Shown piece by piece: positions 9,102 through 17,781 of a stretch of 42,393 nucleotides of DNA; position 1 is the first letter of the stretch; every line of letters starts with the position of its first letter. The notes beneath the pieces were generated by a model, which did no database searches, was not told the DNA's origin, and saw only the letters and a list, made by a program, of their open reading frames with translations. This DNA comes from Tenericutes bacterium RIFOXYA12_FULL_35_10. GTDB lineage: Bacteria > Bacillota_I > Bacilli_A > Acholeplasmatales > Acholeplasmataceae. Location of the stretch: NCBI GenBank assembly GCA_001830045.1, contig MIDA01000056.1, positions 1 to 42,393 of the forward strand, read 5' to 3'. The position numbers and the translations under genes were made by a program.

Positions 9102-9849
9102 AGACGTATTTGCCAATGTTCATCACATTGAAACATTTGGCACATTCGATGGACCAGGAATTAGATATGTCTTATTCTTACAAGGATGTCCTTTTCAATG
9201 TCAGTATTGTCATAATAGGGATTCTTGGAGTACAGATAAGAATAAGATCATGACATCGGATGAAGTGTTATCAGATTTCGAGAAATTTAGTCATTTCTAC
9301 AAAAACGGTGGCATCACCGTCAGTGGTGGTGAACCTCTCTTACAAATCCATTTTTTAATTGACCTTTTTAAGAAAGCCAAACAAAGAAATATTCACACAT
9401 GTCTAGATACAGCTGGTGGAACATATCATGAGAAACACAGTGATTTATTTATAGAACTCATGAGATATACAGATCTTGTTTTACTTGATTTAAAACAGAT
9501 CAATGAAGCCAAACATCTTAGCTTAACCAAACAATCCAATACTCAAGTTTTAGCCTTTGCAAGATTTTTAAATGACATCAAGAAAAAAGTCATCATCCGT
9601 CATGTCTTGGTACCAACCATAACGGATGATGAAACTGATTTAAAAAATTTAAGATTATTTTTAGATGGATTATCTAATGTTTCTCAAATTGAGATTCTTC
9701 CTTATCATAAATCAGGGATTCATAAATGGAAGAATTTAGGATTTACATATGAATTAGAGCATATTCAAGAGCCAACCAAACAGATGGTTGAAAACGCGAA
9801 AATAATCTTAACTAAAGGATATAAGTTTAATCGTCAAATAGTTGAATAG
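9088..9849 (+). CDS. pflA: Pyruvate formate-lyase activating enzyme (radical SAM)
   Basis: Generates the glycyl radical on PflB using S-adenosylmethionine and a [4Fe-4S] cluster. The 253-residue protein has the radical-SAM motif CPFQCQYC (Cys34, Cys38, Cys41, CxxxCxxC), preceded by the family signature [15 protein letters not shown], and the SGGEPLLQ motif. The ATG at 9088 gives the usual N-terminal spacing. An in-frame ATG at 9052 would add 12 unlikely residues. Neither has a strong Shine-Dalgarno, which fits coupling to pflB translation. A strong terminator follows at once, so pflBA is a two-gene operon. Confidence 0.96.
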   Translation: MNLSKDVFANVHHIETFGTFDGPGIRYVLFLQGCPFQCQYCHNRDSWSTDKNKIMTSDEVLSDFEKFSHFYKNGGITVSGGEPLLQIHFLIDLFKKAKQRNIHTCLDTAGGTYHEKHSDLFIELMRYTDLVLLDLKQINEAKHLSLTKQSNTQVLAFARFLNDIKKKVIIRHVLVPTITDDETDLKNLRLFLDGLSNVSQIEILPYHKSGIHKWKNLGFTYELEHIQEPTKQMVENAKIILTKGYKFNRQIVE

Positions 9850-9853
9850 ATTT

Positions 9854-9882
9854 AGTCCTCCAAATAAAGGAGGACTTTTTTA
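9854..9882 (+). terminator. Rho-independent terminator of pflBA
   Basis: The stem AGTCCTCC (9854-9861) pairs with GGAGGACT (9869-9876) around a 7-nt loop and is followed by a T-tract. Confidence 0.88.
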
Positions 9883-9924
9883 TGTTACGTTTTTAGAATA
9901 AATGTAATCAAATAGTACTAAAAG

Positions 9925-9952
9925 TGATATGATAAAACTAAAGGTTTATCAT
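9925..9952 (+). promoter_or_regulatory. Extended -10 promoter with overlapping inverted repeat
   Basis: TGATATGAT (9925-9933) is an extended -10. A perfect 8-8-8 inverted repeat, ATGATAAA-N8-TTTATCAT (9929-9952), overlaps the -10 and the probable transcription start. This is the expected place for a repressor operator. As an RNA hairpin it is AT-only and weak. Confidence 0.5.
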
Positions 9953-9975
9953 TTCCCTATAGGAGGATTTTTTAC

Positions 9976-12900
9976 ATGAGAAATAGGCAACGTATAGGAG
10001 CAATCATCCTTGCTCTGTTTTCTGTTTTCTTTTTATTTGGCTGTCAAGAGACAGAATTGACCATTAAGAAGGTCGAATTAGATCCAACAGTTGATCTATC
10101 TGATGTTGAACTTGCAGATTTTGAATTAAGTGATTTATCCTTAATTATCACATTTTCAGATGATTCAACTGAAAATGTTAGTGTCACTGCAAGTATGTTA
10201 GCATCTTCAGATGTCACAAAATTAACCTTCATGGGAAGTCACACATTTATCATTACCTATGAAGGATTTGAAGTTGAGGTTACGTTATCCTTAACAGATA
10301 GTGTGACACTCACCAATCTTCAAACCTATTATCAATATGCAGTTGATACGTTAGGTTTTGATGGAACGTATGATGCCTGGATTTCATCACTTTTATCAGG
10401 ATCAAGCGAAACAATCATTAAAGCTGAGTTTAATACACAAAATGAGTTTGTGATTACTTTTTCAAATATGCAGACTCAAAACTTAGGTTTAATGTCAAAC
10501 ACATTATTTACAGTTAATTTCTATGATTACTATGGTGAACTGATTACAAGTGTTCAAGTTCCACTGGGTGGAACTGCAACACCTCCCATAGCACCTGTGG
10601 TTTTAGAATATACATTTACAGGATGGGATCAAACATTTGATGATGTTCAGTCGAATCTTGAGATTCATGCTATTTATACATATTCAGGAACACCCATCGG
10701 TGATATTGAAGATGCTGATGAACTCATTTTATCTTTAACACGCCTTCAAGAAGCTCAGTTTGGGGTTAATTTAGATGCCATTTTTAGTCAAACAAATTCG
10801 ACACAAGCTGTAAAAAGATCTCGAAATACGTATGATATTTATGGTGATGCAGTTGTCATGGATACCTCTGATGGATTTGATCCATCTGAGTTTATCCCTC
10901 ATAACTACTGGAACCACATGTTTTATCATCAAGGATTATACCAGCAACCTCAAGTTCTTAATGGTTATCAAGTGATCACATCGACATTAACAACATTTAG
11001 CTCACATGCTTTAAACAATCTCTATGAAGTCAATACATCAGTGACCGATCATGCGAGAGAAAGAGCGGATTGGGCTGTTGATTATATCACAGTGATGGAT
11101 ACATGGGTTGATTTTGGAGATTATCTTTATTTACTCCATTATGATGAAGAATTAGACCGAGTTGAACTTTATACCATTTGGACAAATGAAACCCATGGTG
11201 TGACCTCATATGAAAGAATTTATGTTTATTATAACCAAAACGGTGAAGAAGTGGTTGAATCATGGGTTGAACAAATCTATGAGGATACGTCTACTTATCC
11301 AGGTGTTATGGGATACCATAACTCCATCGCAGGTAGAGACTTTAACTATTATGCGATTTGGTTAGATGAAAATTATCAACCTACATCTCAAAGACATTAT
11401 CGAGGGATTAATTTAAACGACGAAGGTGAATATGAGTATTATGATGGTTCAACATCGATGATCTCTGGTGAGTATGGATGGTATACCGTTTATCCAGGCA
11501 TTGATGATGAAAGAGAACTTTTATATTATCCAGATAAACCGATTGTTACGGTTTATTCACCAGATGCAAGTAGTGATGTTTTTAGAATCACACCAATGTT
11601 TGAAGTTGGTTATAATGTTGAAGTATATTTACCTTCAATGAGAGGTGTTGAAGCCCTTTTAGTTGAAGATGGTGGTATGATTTCACAAAATCAAGATTCG
11701 ACTGAAGTACAACAAATGATCATTGATCAAGGGTTTACACTGATGCCAGATTGGTGGGCATTAGATCCATCAAATCCAGATCTCATTACCGGATTTAAAA
11801 CCGCTAACGGAACCTTTTATGCAGATGCAATACCTAATGGTCAAGATGTTACTTTAAATCGTTTAAACATTGAAATTGGCAGTGAAGGTCTTCGTGATTA
11901 TGATCTGTACTATAATTATTTTGGAACAGCAACACTTTATGTGAATGCGACAAATTTAGATGAACTTGTTTCCATGTTGACAACTTATTTTAATACCGTA
12001 GGGTTAACGTATAAATACGGTAATACAGCTGAATTATTTATGGAAGTTGCAGAAATTTTTGAACATTATGAAGCGATTGGAAGAAAGATTTCAATCGTAA
12101 ATGATATCGCACCGATGAGTGTTGAAACGTATGCATCCTATCAATCTTATGTTGATACGCATGCCTTTATCACATCGTATTTAAGTATTAGAGAAACGTT
12201 ATTAGGCATGCAATCAACATTTTCAGTGATTGATCAAACTGAAATGCCTTCTAAAGATGATTTGAATAAGATCACTTTAATTGATACAGCTTCTAACTTG
12301 AGTGGATCACTTCAAGCCGATGGACAACAAATGTTAACAAGTGGCATAACTGCAACCTTAAAACGCTCACCTCTCTTACAACAAGGAAAGTCTTATGCTT
12401 TATATTATGCACTTCAAGTGGGTGGAACATTTATTCTCTTGGGACATGAAACGCCTTTAGCCTTTTCTGGTCAAGATTTAACATTTACTGGCAATCAAAC
12501 ATTGGTTATTCCAGAAGATTTAGTGGTTGGTGATTATGAACTTGTTACTTTCTTTGGTAAGGTTGTTGAAGATTCGTATTTACGTATATCAAATCCATTA
12601 TCTTTAACAGTTAACGGACTTGATGCATATCATATCACAACACCGGATGACGTTTTTGAAATGGCAACGGATACGTTTGTTTATTTAGATCAAAATGGAT
12701 TAAAGGTCAGTGTAACAAACATCGATATCTATCCACCTAAAGTCAAACTTGAAACAAGTGAACTGATCTATCAAGGCGAAGTCGCTATTGATGAATGGAT
12801 GATGCCACTGGGTAGTACAGTCCAAGATTTAGTGGACCAATTATCAATGACAGATAATTTTGATGGACTCATTACACCTAACCTATCCATGATTCAAAAA

Positions 12901-13566
12901 GATGGCGTTGCAGTAACTGCAACTGATCTTTTAACGGAAACCGGTTGGACCATCACAGTTATGGATGCAAATGGTAATATGACTAAAATCACATTTACTA
13001 AGATTTCATTTGGCTATACAGTGACTTGGATGTGGGATGAAGAAGTGATTGGTGAAATGATTGTAAAACCTGGTGAAACCGTTACACCACTTCAACCCGA
13101 AAAGAGTGGCTATACATTCACAGGATGGGATACAGTTGATTTCACAATCAATGAAGATCGAATCATTCATGCAATCTACACAGTGAATACATATACCATT
13201 ACATGGATGTATAATGATCAAGTTTATCAAGTAGATCAAAACATTCCATTTGGTAGTGAAATCGTTCCCCCAGTCATGGATACTATGGAAGGTTATTCAT
13301 TCAGATGGAATTTAGATGGAACAACAATGCCAGCAACAGATTTAGTGATCAGTGGTAGTTATATTCAACATGAATACTATATTACTTACTATTTAGATGG
13401 TATTTACTATGGTTCACAAGTGTATCACATCGGTGATACCATTGATTATCTTGTACCTAATGTAGAAGAAGGTATGGTATTTTCAGGATGGGATATCAGT
13501 TATGAAGTTATGCCTGGATCACATCTCGATGCACATGGAACAACATCACCTGCAAATCCATCGTAG
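9976..13566 (+). CDS. Large surface lipoprotein with InlB B-repeat-like domains
   Basis: A 1196-residue exported lipoprotein. The signal peptide ends in the lipobox LFGC (Cys23). Residues about 30-110 look like a bacterial Ig-type or DUF-like beta domain, followed by a GFDGTYDAWISSL motif of a kind seen in other surface proteins. One InlB/Listeria-Bacteroides-type repeat lies around 175-240 (YTFTGWD), and three more close the protein from about 1015 on, with YTFTGWDTVDF and VFSGWDISYE as landmarks. The centre (about 245-1010) is mostly beta-rich and not recognised. There is no LPXTG motif or C-terminal membrane segment, so the lipid anchor should hold it. TAGGAGGA precedes the ATG, and terminators on both sides make it monocistronic. 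Confidence 0.85.
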   Translation: MRNRQRIGAIILALFSVFFLFGCQETELTIKKVELDPTVDLSDVELADFELSDLSLIITFSDDSTENVSVTASMLASSDVTKLTFMGSHTFIITYEGFEVEVTLSLTDSVTLTNLQTYYQYAVDTLGFDGTYDAWISSLLSGSSETIIKAEFNTQNEFVITFSNMQTQNLGLMSNTLFTVNFYDYYGELITSVQVPLGGTATPPIAPVVLEYTFTGWDQTFDDVQSNLEIHAIYTYSGTPIGDIEDADELILSLTRLQEAQFGVNLDAIFSQTNSTQAVKRSRNTYDIYGDAVVMDTSDGFDPSEFIPHNYWNHMFYHQGLYQQPQVLNGYQVITSTLTTFSSHALNNLYEVNTSVTDHARERADWAVDYITVMDTWVDFGDYLYLLHYDEELDRVELYTIWTNETHGVTSYERIYVYYNQNGEEVVESWVEQIYEDTSTYPGVMGYHNSIAGRDFNYYAIWLDENYQPTSQRHYRGINLNDEGEYEYYDGSTSMISGEYGWYTVYPGIDDERELLYYPDKPIVTVYSPDASSDVFRITPMFEVGYNVEVYLPSMRGVEALLVEDGGMISQNQDSTEVQQMIIDQGFTLMPDWWALDPSNPDLITGFKTANGTFYADAIPNGQDVTLNRLNIEIGSEGLRDYDLYYNYFGTATLYVNATNLDELVSMLTTYFNTVGLTYKYGNTAELFMEVAEIFEHYEAIGRKISIVNDIAPMSVETYASYQSYVDTHAFITSYLSIRETLLGMQSTFSVIDQTEMPSKDDLNKITLIDTASNLSGSLQADGQQMLTSGITATLKRSPLLQQGKSYALYYALQVGGTFILLGHETPLAFSGQDLTFTGNQTLVIPEDLVVGDYELVTFFGKVVEDSYLRISNPLSLTVNGLDAYHITTPDDVFEMATDTFVYLDQNGLKVSVTNIDIYPPKVKLETSELIYQGEVAIDEWMMPLGSTVQDLVDQLSMTDNFDGLITPNLSMIQKDGVAVTATDLLTETGWTITVMDANGNMTKITFTKISFGYTVTWMWDEEVIGEMIVKPGETVTPLQPEKSGYTFTGWDTVDFTINEDRIIHAIYTVNTYTITWMYNDQVYQVDQNIPFGSEIVPPVMDTMEGYSFRWNLDGTTMPATDLVISGSYIQHEYYITYYLDGIYYGSQVYHIGDTIDYLVPNVEEGMVFSGWDISYEVMPGSHLDAHGTTSPANPS

Positions 13567-13580
13567 TTGATTATCAAGTG

Positions 13581-13615
13581 AACAAAACACCCTTTAGCGA
13601 GGGTGTTTTTTGTTC
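13581..13615 (+). terminator. Rho-independent terminator
   Basis: The stem AACAAAACACCCT pairs with AGGGTGTTTTTTGTT around the 6-nt loop 13594-13599, with an internal T-run. It ends the large lipoprotein gene. Confidence 0.85.
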
Positions 13616-13665
13616 ATCTATAGACTATATTTGATTGAAATGATAGATGGAACAAAATGTAAAAA

Positions 13666-13674
13666 TGTTACAAT
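13666..13674 (+). promoter_or_regulatory. Extended -10 promoter
   Basis: TGTTACAAT lies about 45 bp upstream of the DUF998 gene. It is a likely extended -10 without a clear -35. Confidence 0.4.
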
Positions 13675-13720
13675 AAAATTAATCTTAAATACAGAGTGAC
13701 TTTATTGAGGTGATGCTTAC

Positions 13721-14278
13721 GTGAAATTATTTAAAAGCATAGTTTATCTTTTATTGGTTCTGGTATCCAGCATATTACCCATCTTTAGTTTTGATGACTA
13801 TAGTTTGATTTCAAATACAACAAGTCATTTGGGTGCCCAAGGATCACCTTATGCATGGGTGATGAACATCACGTTTATGATACTTGGTATCTCAGCGCTG
13901 ATAGTTTTGTTTCGTTCAAATATCAAATACCATGTCGTTTTTGGATTTCTCTTTGGTGTAAGTTTAATCCTAACAGGAATTTTCAGACATGCTAATCTCG
14001 TTGATCCGCTTCAAACGGTGATTTGGAAAGATCAAATGCATTCTTTATTTGCTACAACGACAGGTGTAAGTTTTGTGTTTCTATCCTTTGGTCAGGCTAT
14101 GATGACACATGGAAAACAAAGGGTATTGGGAATCACCATGGCTCTTCTTGCGTCACTGATTTCTTTGTTCATGATGATGTATCCATCAATCATGGGGATT
14201 TTACAAAGAATCATGTTTCTATCGTCCTTTTATTGGTTGTTTTTTATCATGGTCCCTAATCCGGATAAAGCACTGTGA
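13721..14278 (+). CDS. DUF998 family membrane protein
   Basis: A 185-residue protein with five to six hydrophobic helices. The segment YSLISNTTSHLGAQGSPYAW and the following MN are characteristic of DUF998 membrane proteins, whose function is not established. Translation starts at GTG with TTGAGGTGATG upstream, and I see no in-frame ATG that fits better. It heads a run of closely spaced plus-strand genes up to 16474 (gaps of 47, 22, 1 and 8 bp), which may form one operon of small stress or housekeeping functions. Confidence 0.75.
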   Translation: MKLFKSIVYLLLVLVSSILPIFSFDDYSLISNTTSHLGAQGSPYAWVMNITFMILGISALIVLFRSNIKYHVVFGFLFGVSLILTGIFRHANLVDPLQTVIWKDQMHSLFATTTGVSFVFLSFGQAMMTHGKQRVLGITMALLASLISLFMMMYPSIMGILQRIMFLSSFYWLFFIMVPNPDKAL

Positions 14279-14325
14279 TATAATAGCCATAATCACTTTA
14301 TAATATTTAATGAAGGGACTAAACC

Positions 14326-14862
14326 ATGAACTATGTTTGTTTACTGAGAGGTATTAATGTAGGTGGCAACAGCAAAGTTTCCATGAAAGAACTAAAATCA
14401 ATACTTGAAGCGCATGGATATAAAAAAGTCTTGACTTACATTAATTCAGGAAATTTAATCTTCGAATCATTATTAAGCACCTTAGAGATTCAAGTTGAGA
14501 TTAAACAGTTGATTTTAACGCATTTTTCTGTGAATACACAAGTGTTAATCATTGAACAAAAAAAGTTTAAAGTAATTGCATCTCAAATCCCGAATTATTT
14601 CCAAAATGATGATAAATATAAAGCAGATATCATCTTTTATTATCAGAATCTAAACCATGAACTTATCGATCAACTTTCTTTTAGAGTGGGCATTGATGAT
14701 GTGATTTACTTAGATGATGCACTGATCCATGGGGTTAAAAGAGAACATCAGACAAAGTCTGGTTTAATGAAGATTGTTGGAACTCAAGTTTATCAATCTA
14801 TAACCATCAGAAATGTGAATACAGTCAGAAAAATTGCAGAATTACTTAGAGATTATGAATAA
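14326..14862 (+). CDS. DUF1697 family protein
   Basis: A 178-residue cytoplasmic protein. The N-terminus YVCLLRGINVGGNSKVSM and the following YINSGNLIFES are signatures of DUF1697, a widespread family of unknown function. The length is right for the family. GAAGGGAC lies upstream of the ATG. It lies 22 bp upstream of the S66 peptidase start and is likely cotranscribed with it. No function can be given from sequence. Confidence 0.85.
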   Translation: MNYVCLLRGINVGGNSKVSMKELKSILEAHGYKKVLTYINSGNLIFESLLSTLEIQVEIKQLILTHFSVNTQVLIIEQKKFKVIASQIPNYFQNDDKYKADIIFYYQNLNHELIDQLSFRVGIDDVIYLDDALIHGVKREHQTKSGLMKIVGTQVYQSITIRNVNTVRKIAELLRDYE

Positions 14863-14884
14863 AGATATAAAGGAGAATGCAACC

Positions 14885-15970
14885 ATGATTAAACCTCAAA
14901 AACTCAAAAAAGGCGATAAAGTCGCTATTGTTAGTCTATCATCAGGCATTTTAGGTGATTCTAAGTGTGCCCATCAATTAGAAATTGGAATTGGAAGATT
15001 ACTTGAAATGGGCTTAAAGCCTGTGATCATGCATAATGCATTATCGGGTAATTTCAAACATGAAATTGATCCTGGGTTGCGTGCAGAAGACCTGAAACAT
15101 GCATTTTATGATAGTTCCATCAAAGCAATCATCTGCGCCATCGGCGGTGATGACACATATAAAGTCGTTTTAGAACTTGCAAAAGATTTTGATTTTATGG
15201 ATAAAGTTATAAGACATCCCAAGATTTTTGTTGGTTTTTCAGATACAACCAATAATCATATATTCTTTTATAAACTTGGATTAGTCACTTATTATGGTGT
15301 TAACTTCTTAAGTGATTTAGCAGAACTAGATCGTCATATGCTACCTTATACATATGAGTCTTATCGAAGATTTTTTACGAATAAAAAGAAAACAGAGATT
15401 AAATCAAGTCCCATATGGTATGACGAAAGAACGGATTACTCTGATGATGCTACGGGTACACCGCGTATCAGTCATGAAGAGACTAGGGGTTATGAAGTTT
15501 TATATGGCAAAGGAAAAGTAACAGGCAAACTTTTAGGTGGCTGTTTAGAAAGTCTTTATGATGGTTATACAGGCTCACGTTATCCAAACCAAAAGTTATT
15601 CTATGAAGCTTATGAGATTATGCCAACAATCGATGACTGGAAAGATAAAATCATGTTTATTGAGACATCTGAAGAAACACCAGCACCAGAGCTCTTTAAA
15701 ACCTATTTAGACGAACTTGAATCAAGAGGTATCCTTGGAGTCATTAAAGCGATCATTGTAGGTAAACCGATGAATGAAACACATTATGAAGCATATAAAG
15801 AGATTTTAATCGATTTGGGAAATCGTTTAAATCTACCCATTTTATATAACATGAATTTTGGTCATGCAACACCAAGAACAATTCTGCCTTATGGGTTAGA
15901 TGCGACCATCAACTTTGATTTAAAGACGTTTACGATTGATGAAGCTATGTTTAGTGAGGTTAAAAAATAA
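14885..15970 (+). CDS. S66 family LD-carboxypeptidase / MccF-like serine peptidase
   Basis: A 361-residue cytoplasmic serine peptidase of family S66. Known members either trim the terminal D-alanine of murein tetrapeptides during recycling (LdcA) or hydrolyse microcin C-type aminoacyl nucleotides (MccF). The nucleophile is Ser119 in GFSDTT, and the other triad residues are likely Glu260 in FIETSEE and His327 in FGHATPR. The length and the GGCLESLYDGYTGSRY segment resemble MccF-like members more than short LdcA enzymes. The ATG at 14885 follows AAGGAGA. An in-frame TTG 51 bp upstream lies inside the preceding gene and is unlikely. Substrate class is uncertain. Confidence 0.87.
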   Translation: MIKPQKLKKGDKVAIVSLSSGILGDSKCAHQLEIGIGRLLEMGLKPVIMHNALSGNFKHEIDPGLRAEDLKHAFYDSSIKAIICAIGGDDTYKVVLELAKDFDFMDKVIRHPKIFVGFSDTTNNHIFFYKLGLVTYYGVNFLSDLAELDRHMLPYTYESYRRFFTNKKKTEIKSSPIWYDERTDYSDDATGTPRISHEETRGYEVLYGKGKVTGKLLGGCLESLYDGYTGSRYPNQKLFYEAYEIMPTIDDWKDKIMFIETSEETPAPELFKTYLDELESRGILGVIKAIIVGKPMNETHYEAYKEILIDLGNRLNLPILYNMNFGHATPRTILPYGLDATINFDLKTFTIDEAMFSEVKK

Positions 15971-15971
15971 G

Positions 15972-16166
15972 ATGTTAGCAGATATTTTACTCTCTCTTTT
16001 AAAATGGTCGATCTTTGGTGGTGTTATCCTTCTTCTAGAGTTTTTTAGACAACGCACCATTCATCATGAAAGTAAGAAGTTTAGATTTAAAATATTCATT
16101 TTGATTTATATCGTCATCGTGATTGTTTTAGTGTTTAATGATTTTTATCACTTTTTACCCATTTGA
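15972..16166 (+). CDS. Small two-helix membrane protein
   Basis: A 64-residue protein beginning MLADILLSLLKW with two hydrophobic segments (about residues 1-22 and 40-58) joined by a basic loop containing RQRTIHHESKKFR. The ATG at 15972 starts 1 bp after the stop of the S66 peptidase, with GTGAGGT about 11 nt upstream, inside the peptidase gene. An earlier in-frame ATG at 15936 would overlap the peptidase and add a non-hydrophobic leader. No family is recognised. Confidence 0.6.
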   Translation: MLADILLSLLKWSIFGGVILLLEFFRQRTIHHESKKFRFKIFILIYIVIVIVLVFNDFYHFLPI

Positions 16167-16174
16167 GGTGAGTT

Positions 16175-16474
16175 ATGAAAACGTTTATTTATCAATTAAA
16201 ACTAGATCCAAGATTATATGATAATCATGCATGGACTGATGAAGGTAAAAAGGCAGTTGAATGTCATTACATAAGATTAAAAGAAGATTTTGAAAAGGGA
16301 ATCATTATTCATGTGGGACGCACAGAAGATCCTACGTATGATGGATTTGGCATTGTCGTCTTCAATGCTTTAAGCATCGAAGAAGCGAAGGCATACATGC
16401 TAGATGATCCAGCAGTCAAAGGTGGACAGATGACTGCAAAGGTATTTCCTTATAAACAAGCATTTCATCAATAA
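16175..16474 (+). CDS. YciI-like (YCII domain) protein
   Basis: A 99-residue protein with the ferredoxin-like YCII fold. Landmarks are the EGKKAVECHYIRLKEDFEKG segment, the FGIVVFNALSIEEAKAYMLDDPAV helix-strand element, and the MTAKVFPYKQAF end. Family members are small enzymes or dimeric alpha/beta-barrel proteins of mostly unknown role. His27 in ECHY occupies the place of the conserved His of the family as far as I can judge by eye. GAGGTGAG precedes the ATG. It is the last gene of the run that begins with the DUF998 gene. Confidence 0.75.
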   Translation: MKTFIYQLKLDPRLYDNHAWTDEGKKAVECHYIRLKEDFEKGIIIHVGRTEDPTYDGFGIVVFNALSIEEAKAYMLDDPAVKGGQMTAKVFPYKQAFHQ

Positions 16475-16490
16475 TTTTTTTCAGAAGTTG

Positions 16491-16518
16491 AAAGATATTT
16501 GGAAAACAAGTATCTTTT
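16491..16518 (+). terminator. Probable rho-independent terminator
   Basis: AAAGATA (16491-16497) pairs with TATCTTT (16511-16517) over a 13-nt loop and leads into a T-run. The stem is AT-rich, so the call is moderate. Confidence 0.5.
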
Positions 16519-16540
16519 TTAATTTACAATCCCCAGATGA

Positions 16541-16598
16541 TTGATTTATCTATCTAGACATGATAAAATAACGTCGTATTAAGTAAACAAAGTTTACT
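16541..16598 (+). promoter_or_regulatory. Promoter and ROK-type operator of the amino-sugar operon
   Basis: TTGATT (16541-16546), a 17-bp spacer and TAAAAT (16564-16569) form a good vegetative promoter. A perfect inverted repeat AGTAAAC-AAA-GTTTACT (16582-16598) lies just past the transcription start. The spacing and the AT-rich arms resemble XylR/NagC-type operators. The first gene of the operon encodes a ROK repressor, so autoregulation is the simplest reading. Confidence 0.7.
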
Positions 16599-16605
16599 AA
16601 AAGAA

Positions 16606-17781
16606 ATGAGTGACATCATGACGGGTTCTGATCAACGCTTAGCCAGACAAAAAAATATGGAAATGATCTTTAATTTACTGAAAGACAAAGATTTGAGTAG
16701 TAGCGAAATGGCAACTCAAATGGGCTTAAGTAAAACAGCTTTAACGAAGATCATGAAAGAGATGTTAGATGCGAACTATGTCTTTTACAATGAATCAGAT
16801 GTCATTGAAGAAAGAAGAGGACGCAGAAAACAATACTTTACATTAAACCCTAACATGGGTATGTTTTTATTCGTCAATTTTATTTATCAACATATTGAAG
16901 TGATCTTATATGATTTAACAGGTAAAGAGATCAAGAGGTTAACGAAACCTACACAAGGTGTATCAGAAGATTTGATTTTACCAAACTTAATTTCTGAAGT
17001 TATTCATCTAGTTCAAGCATATCAAACAGACTCTAGAGTCTTGATGAATGTCTTGATTGCAGCTCCTGGTAAAGTGGATAAAAAGAAAAATGTGTTTAAA
17101 CAATCGAATATGTATAAAGCTTTAGAATCCTCAGAGCTTGCTCAAACCTTACATGAACAGTTAAACGTTCCTGTTTACTTAAAAAATGATATCAATTTAG
17201 CACTCCATGGTTACATGAAAAAGCATGATGAAAAACAGTCTAACACACTCATGATCTATATGGGTGATAGTGTTGGTGGTGCAGTTTATACCAATGGTTC
17301 TATCTTGGAAGGTGATCATGGATACGCCGCTGAATTTGGCTTAATGAAGACCTTTGATGAGAAAGGGAATTTAACAACGATTGAGTCTTTATGTTCGATG
17401 AAATCACTTTATCGTAAACTCAATCTAAGTGAAGTAAGTGAACTAAAAGGATTAGCTCAACGCTATGATTTAACGTTAAGTTCTGCACTGGATAAACTGA
17501 GTCAACATATGGCTCAACTCATGCATAATTTCTACCAAATCTTTGATTTTGAACATATGTGTATTGCAGGAGATATTGAAGTTATACGTGACTTTTTCTT
17601 ACCCAAATTAGACAATAAATTAGGTTTATACGATTTAGAAAATAGAGAAATCAAAATCGATTTTGAACGTGATATTGAATCCTTGATGATTTTAGGTGCG
17701 AAAGACCTCCTACAGTCTCAAGCATTTCAAACACTGATCGATAAAAGAAAGGACAAGATGGTTCATTATGACAACATTTAA
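16606..17781 (+). CDS. ROK family transcriptional repressor (NagC/XylR-like)
   Basis: A 391-residue DNA-binding regulator. Residues about 15-65 form a winged HTH (IFNLLKDKDLSSSEMATQMG, then LSKTALTKIMKEML) and the rest is a ROK sugar-kinase-like sensor domain, with VLIAAPGKVD and a GDSVGGAVYTNG segment like the ROK phosphate-binding loop. The usual CxCGxxGC zinc motif is absent. It probably represses the operon until an amino sugar or its phosphate binds. The ATG at 16606 has a poor ribosome site. The in-frame ATG at 16618 has GAGTGA upstream and would drop four residues. The 3' end overlaps the next gene by 14 bp. Confidence 0.88.
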   Translation: MSDIMTGSDQRLARQKNMEMIFNLLKDKDLSSSEMATQMGLSKTALTKIMKEMLDANYVFYNESDVIEERRGRRKQYFTLNPNMGMFLFVNFIYQHIEVILYDLTGKEIKRLTKPTQGVSEDLILPNLISEVIHLVQAYQTDSRVLMNVLIAAPGKVDKKKNVFKQSNMYKALESSELAQTLHEQLNVPVYLKNDINLALHGYMKKHDEKQSNTLMIYMGDSVGGAVYTNGSILEGDHGYAAEFGLMKTFDEKGNLTTIESLCSMKSLYRKLNLSEVSELKGLAQRYDLTLSSALDKLSQHMAQLMHNFYQIFDFEHMCIAGDIEVIRDFFLPKLDNKLGLYDLENREIKIDFERDIESLMILGAKDLLQSQAFQTLIDKRKDKMVHYDNI

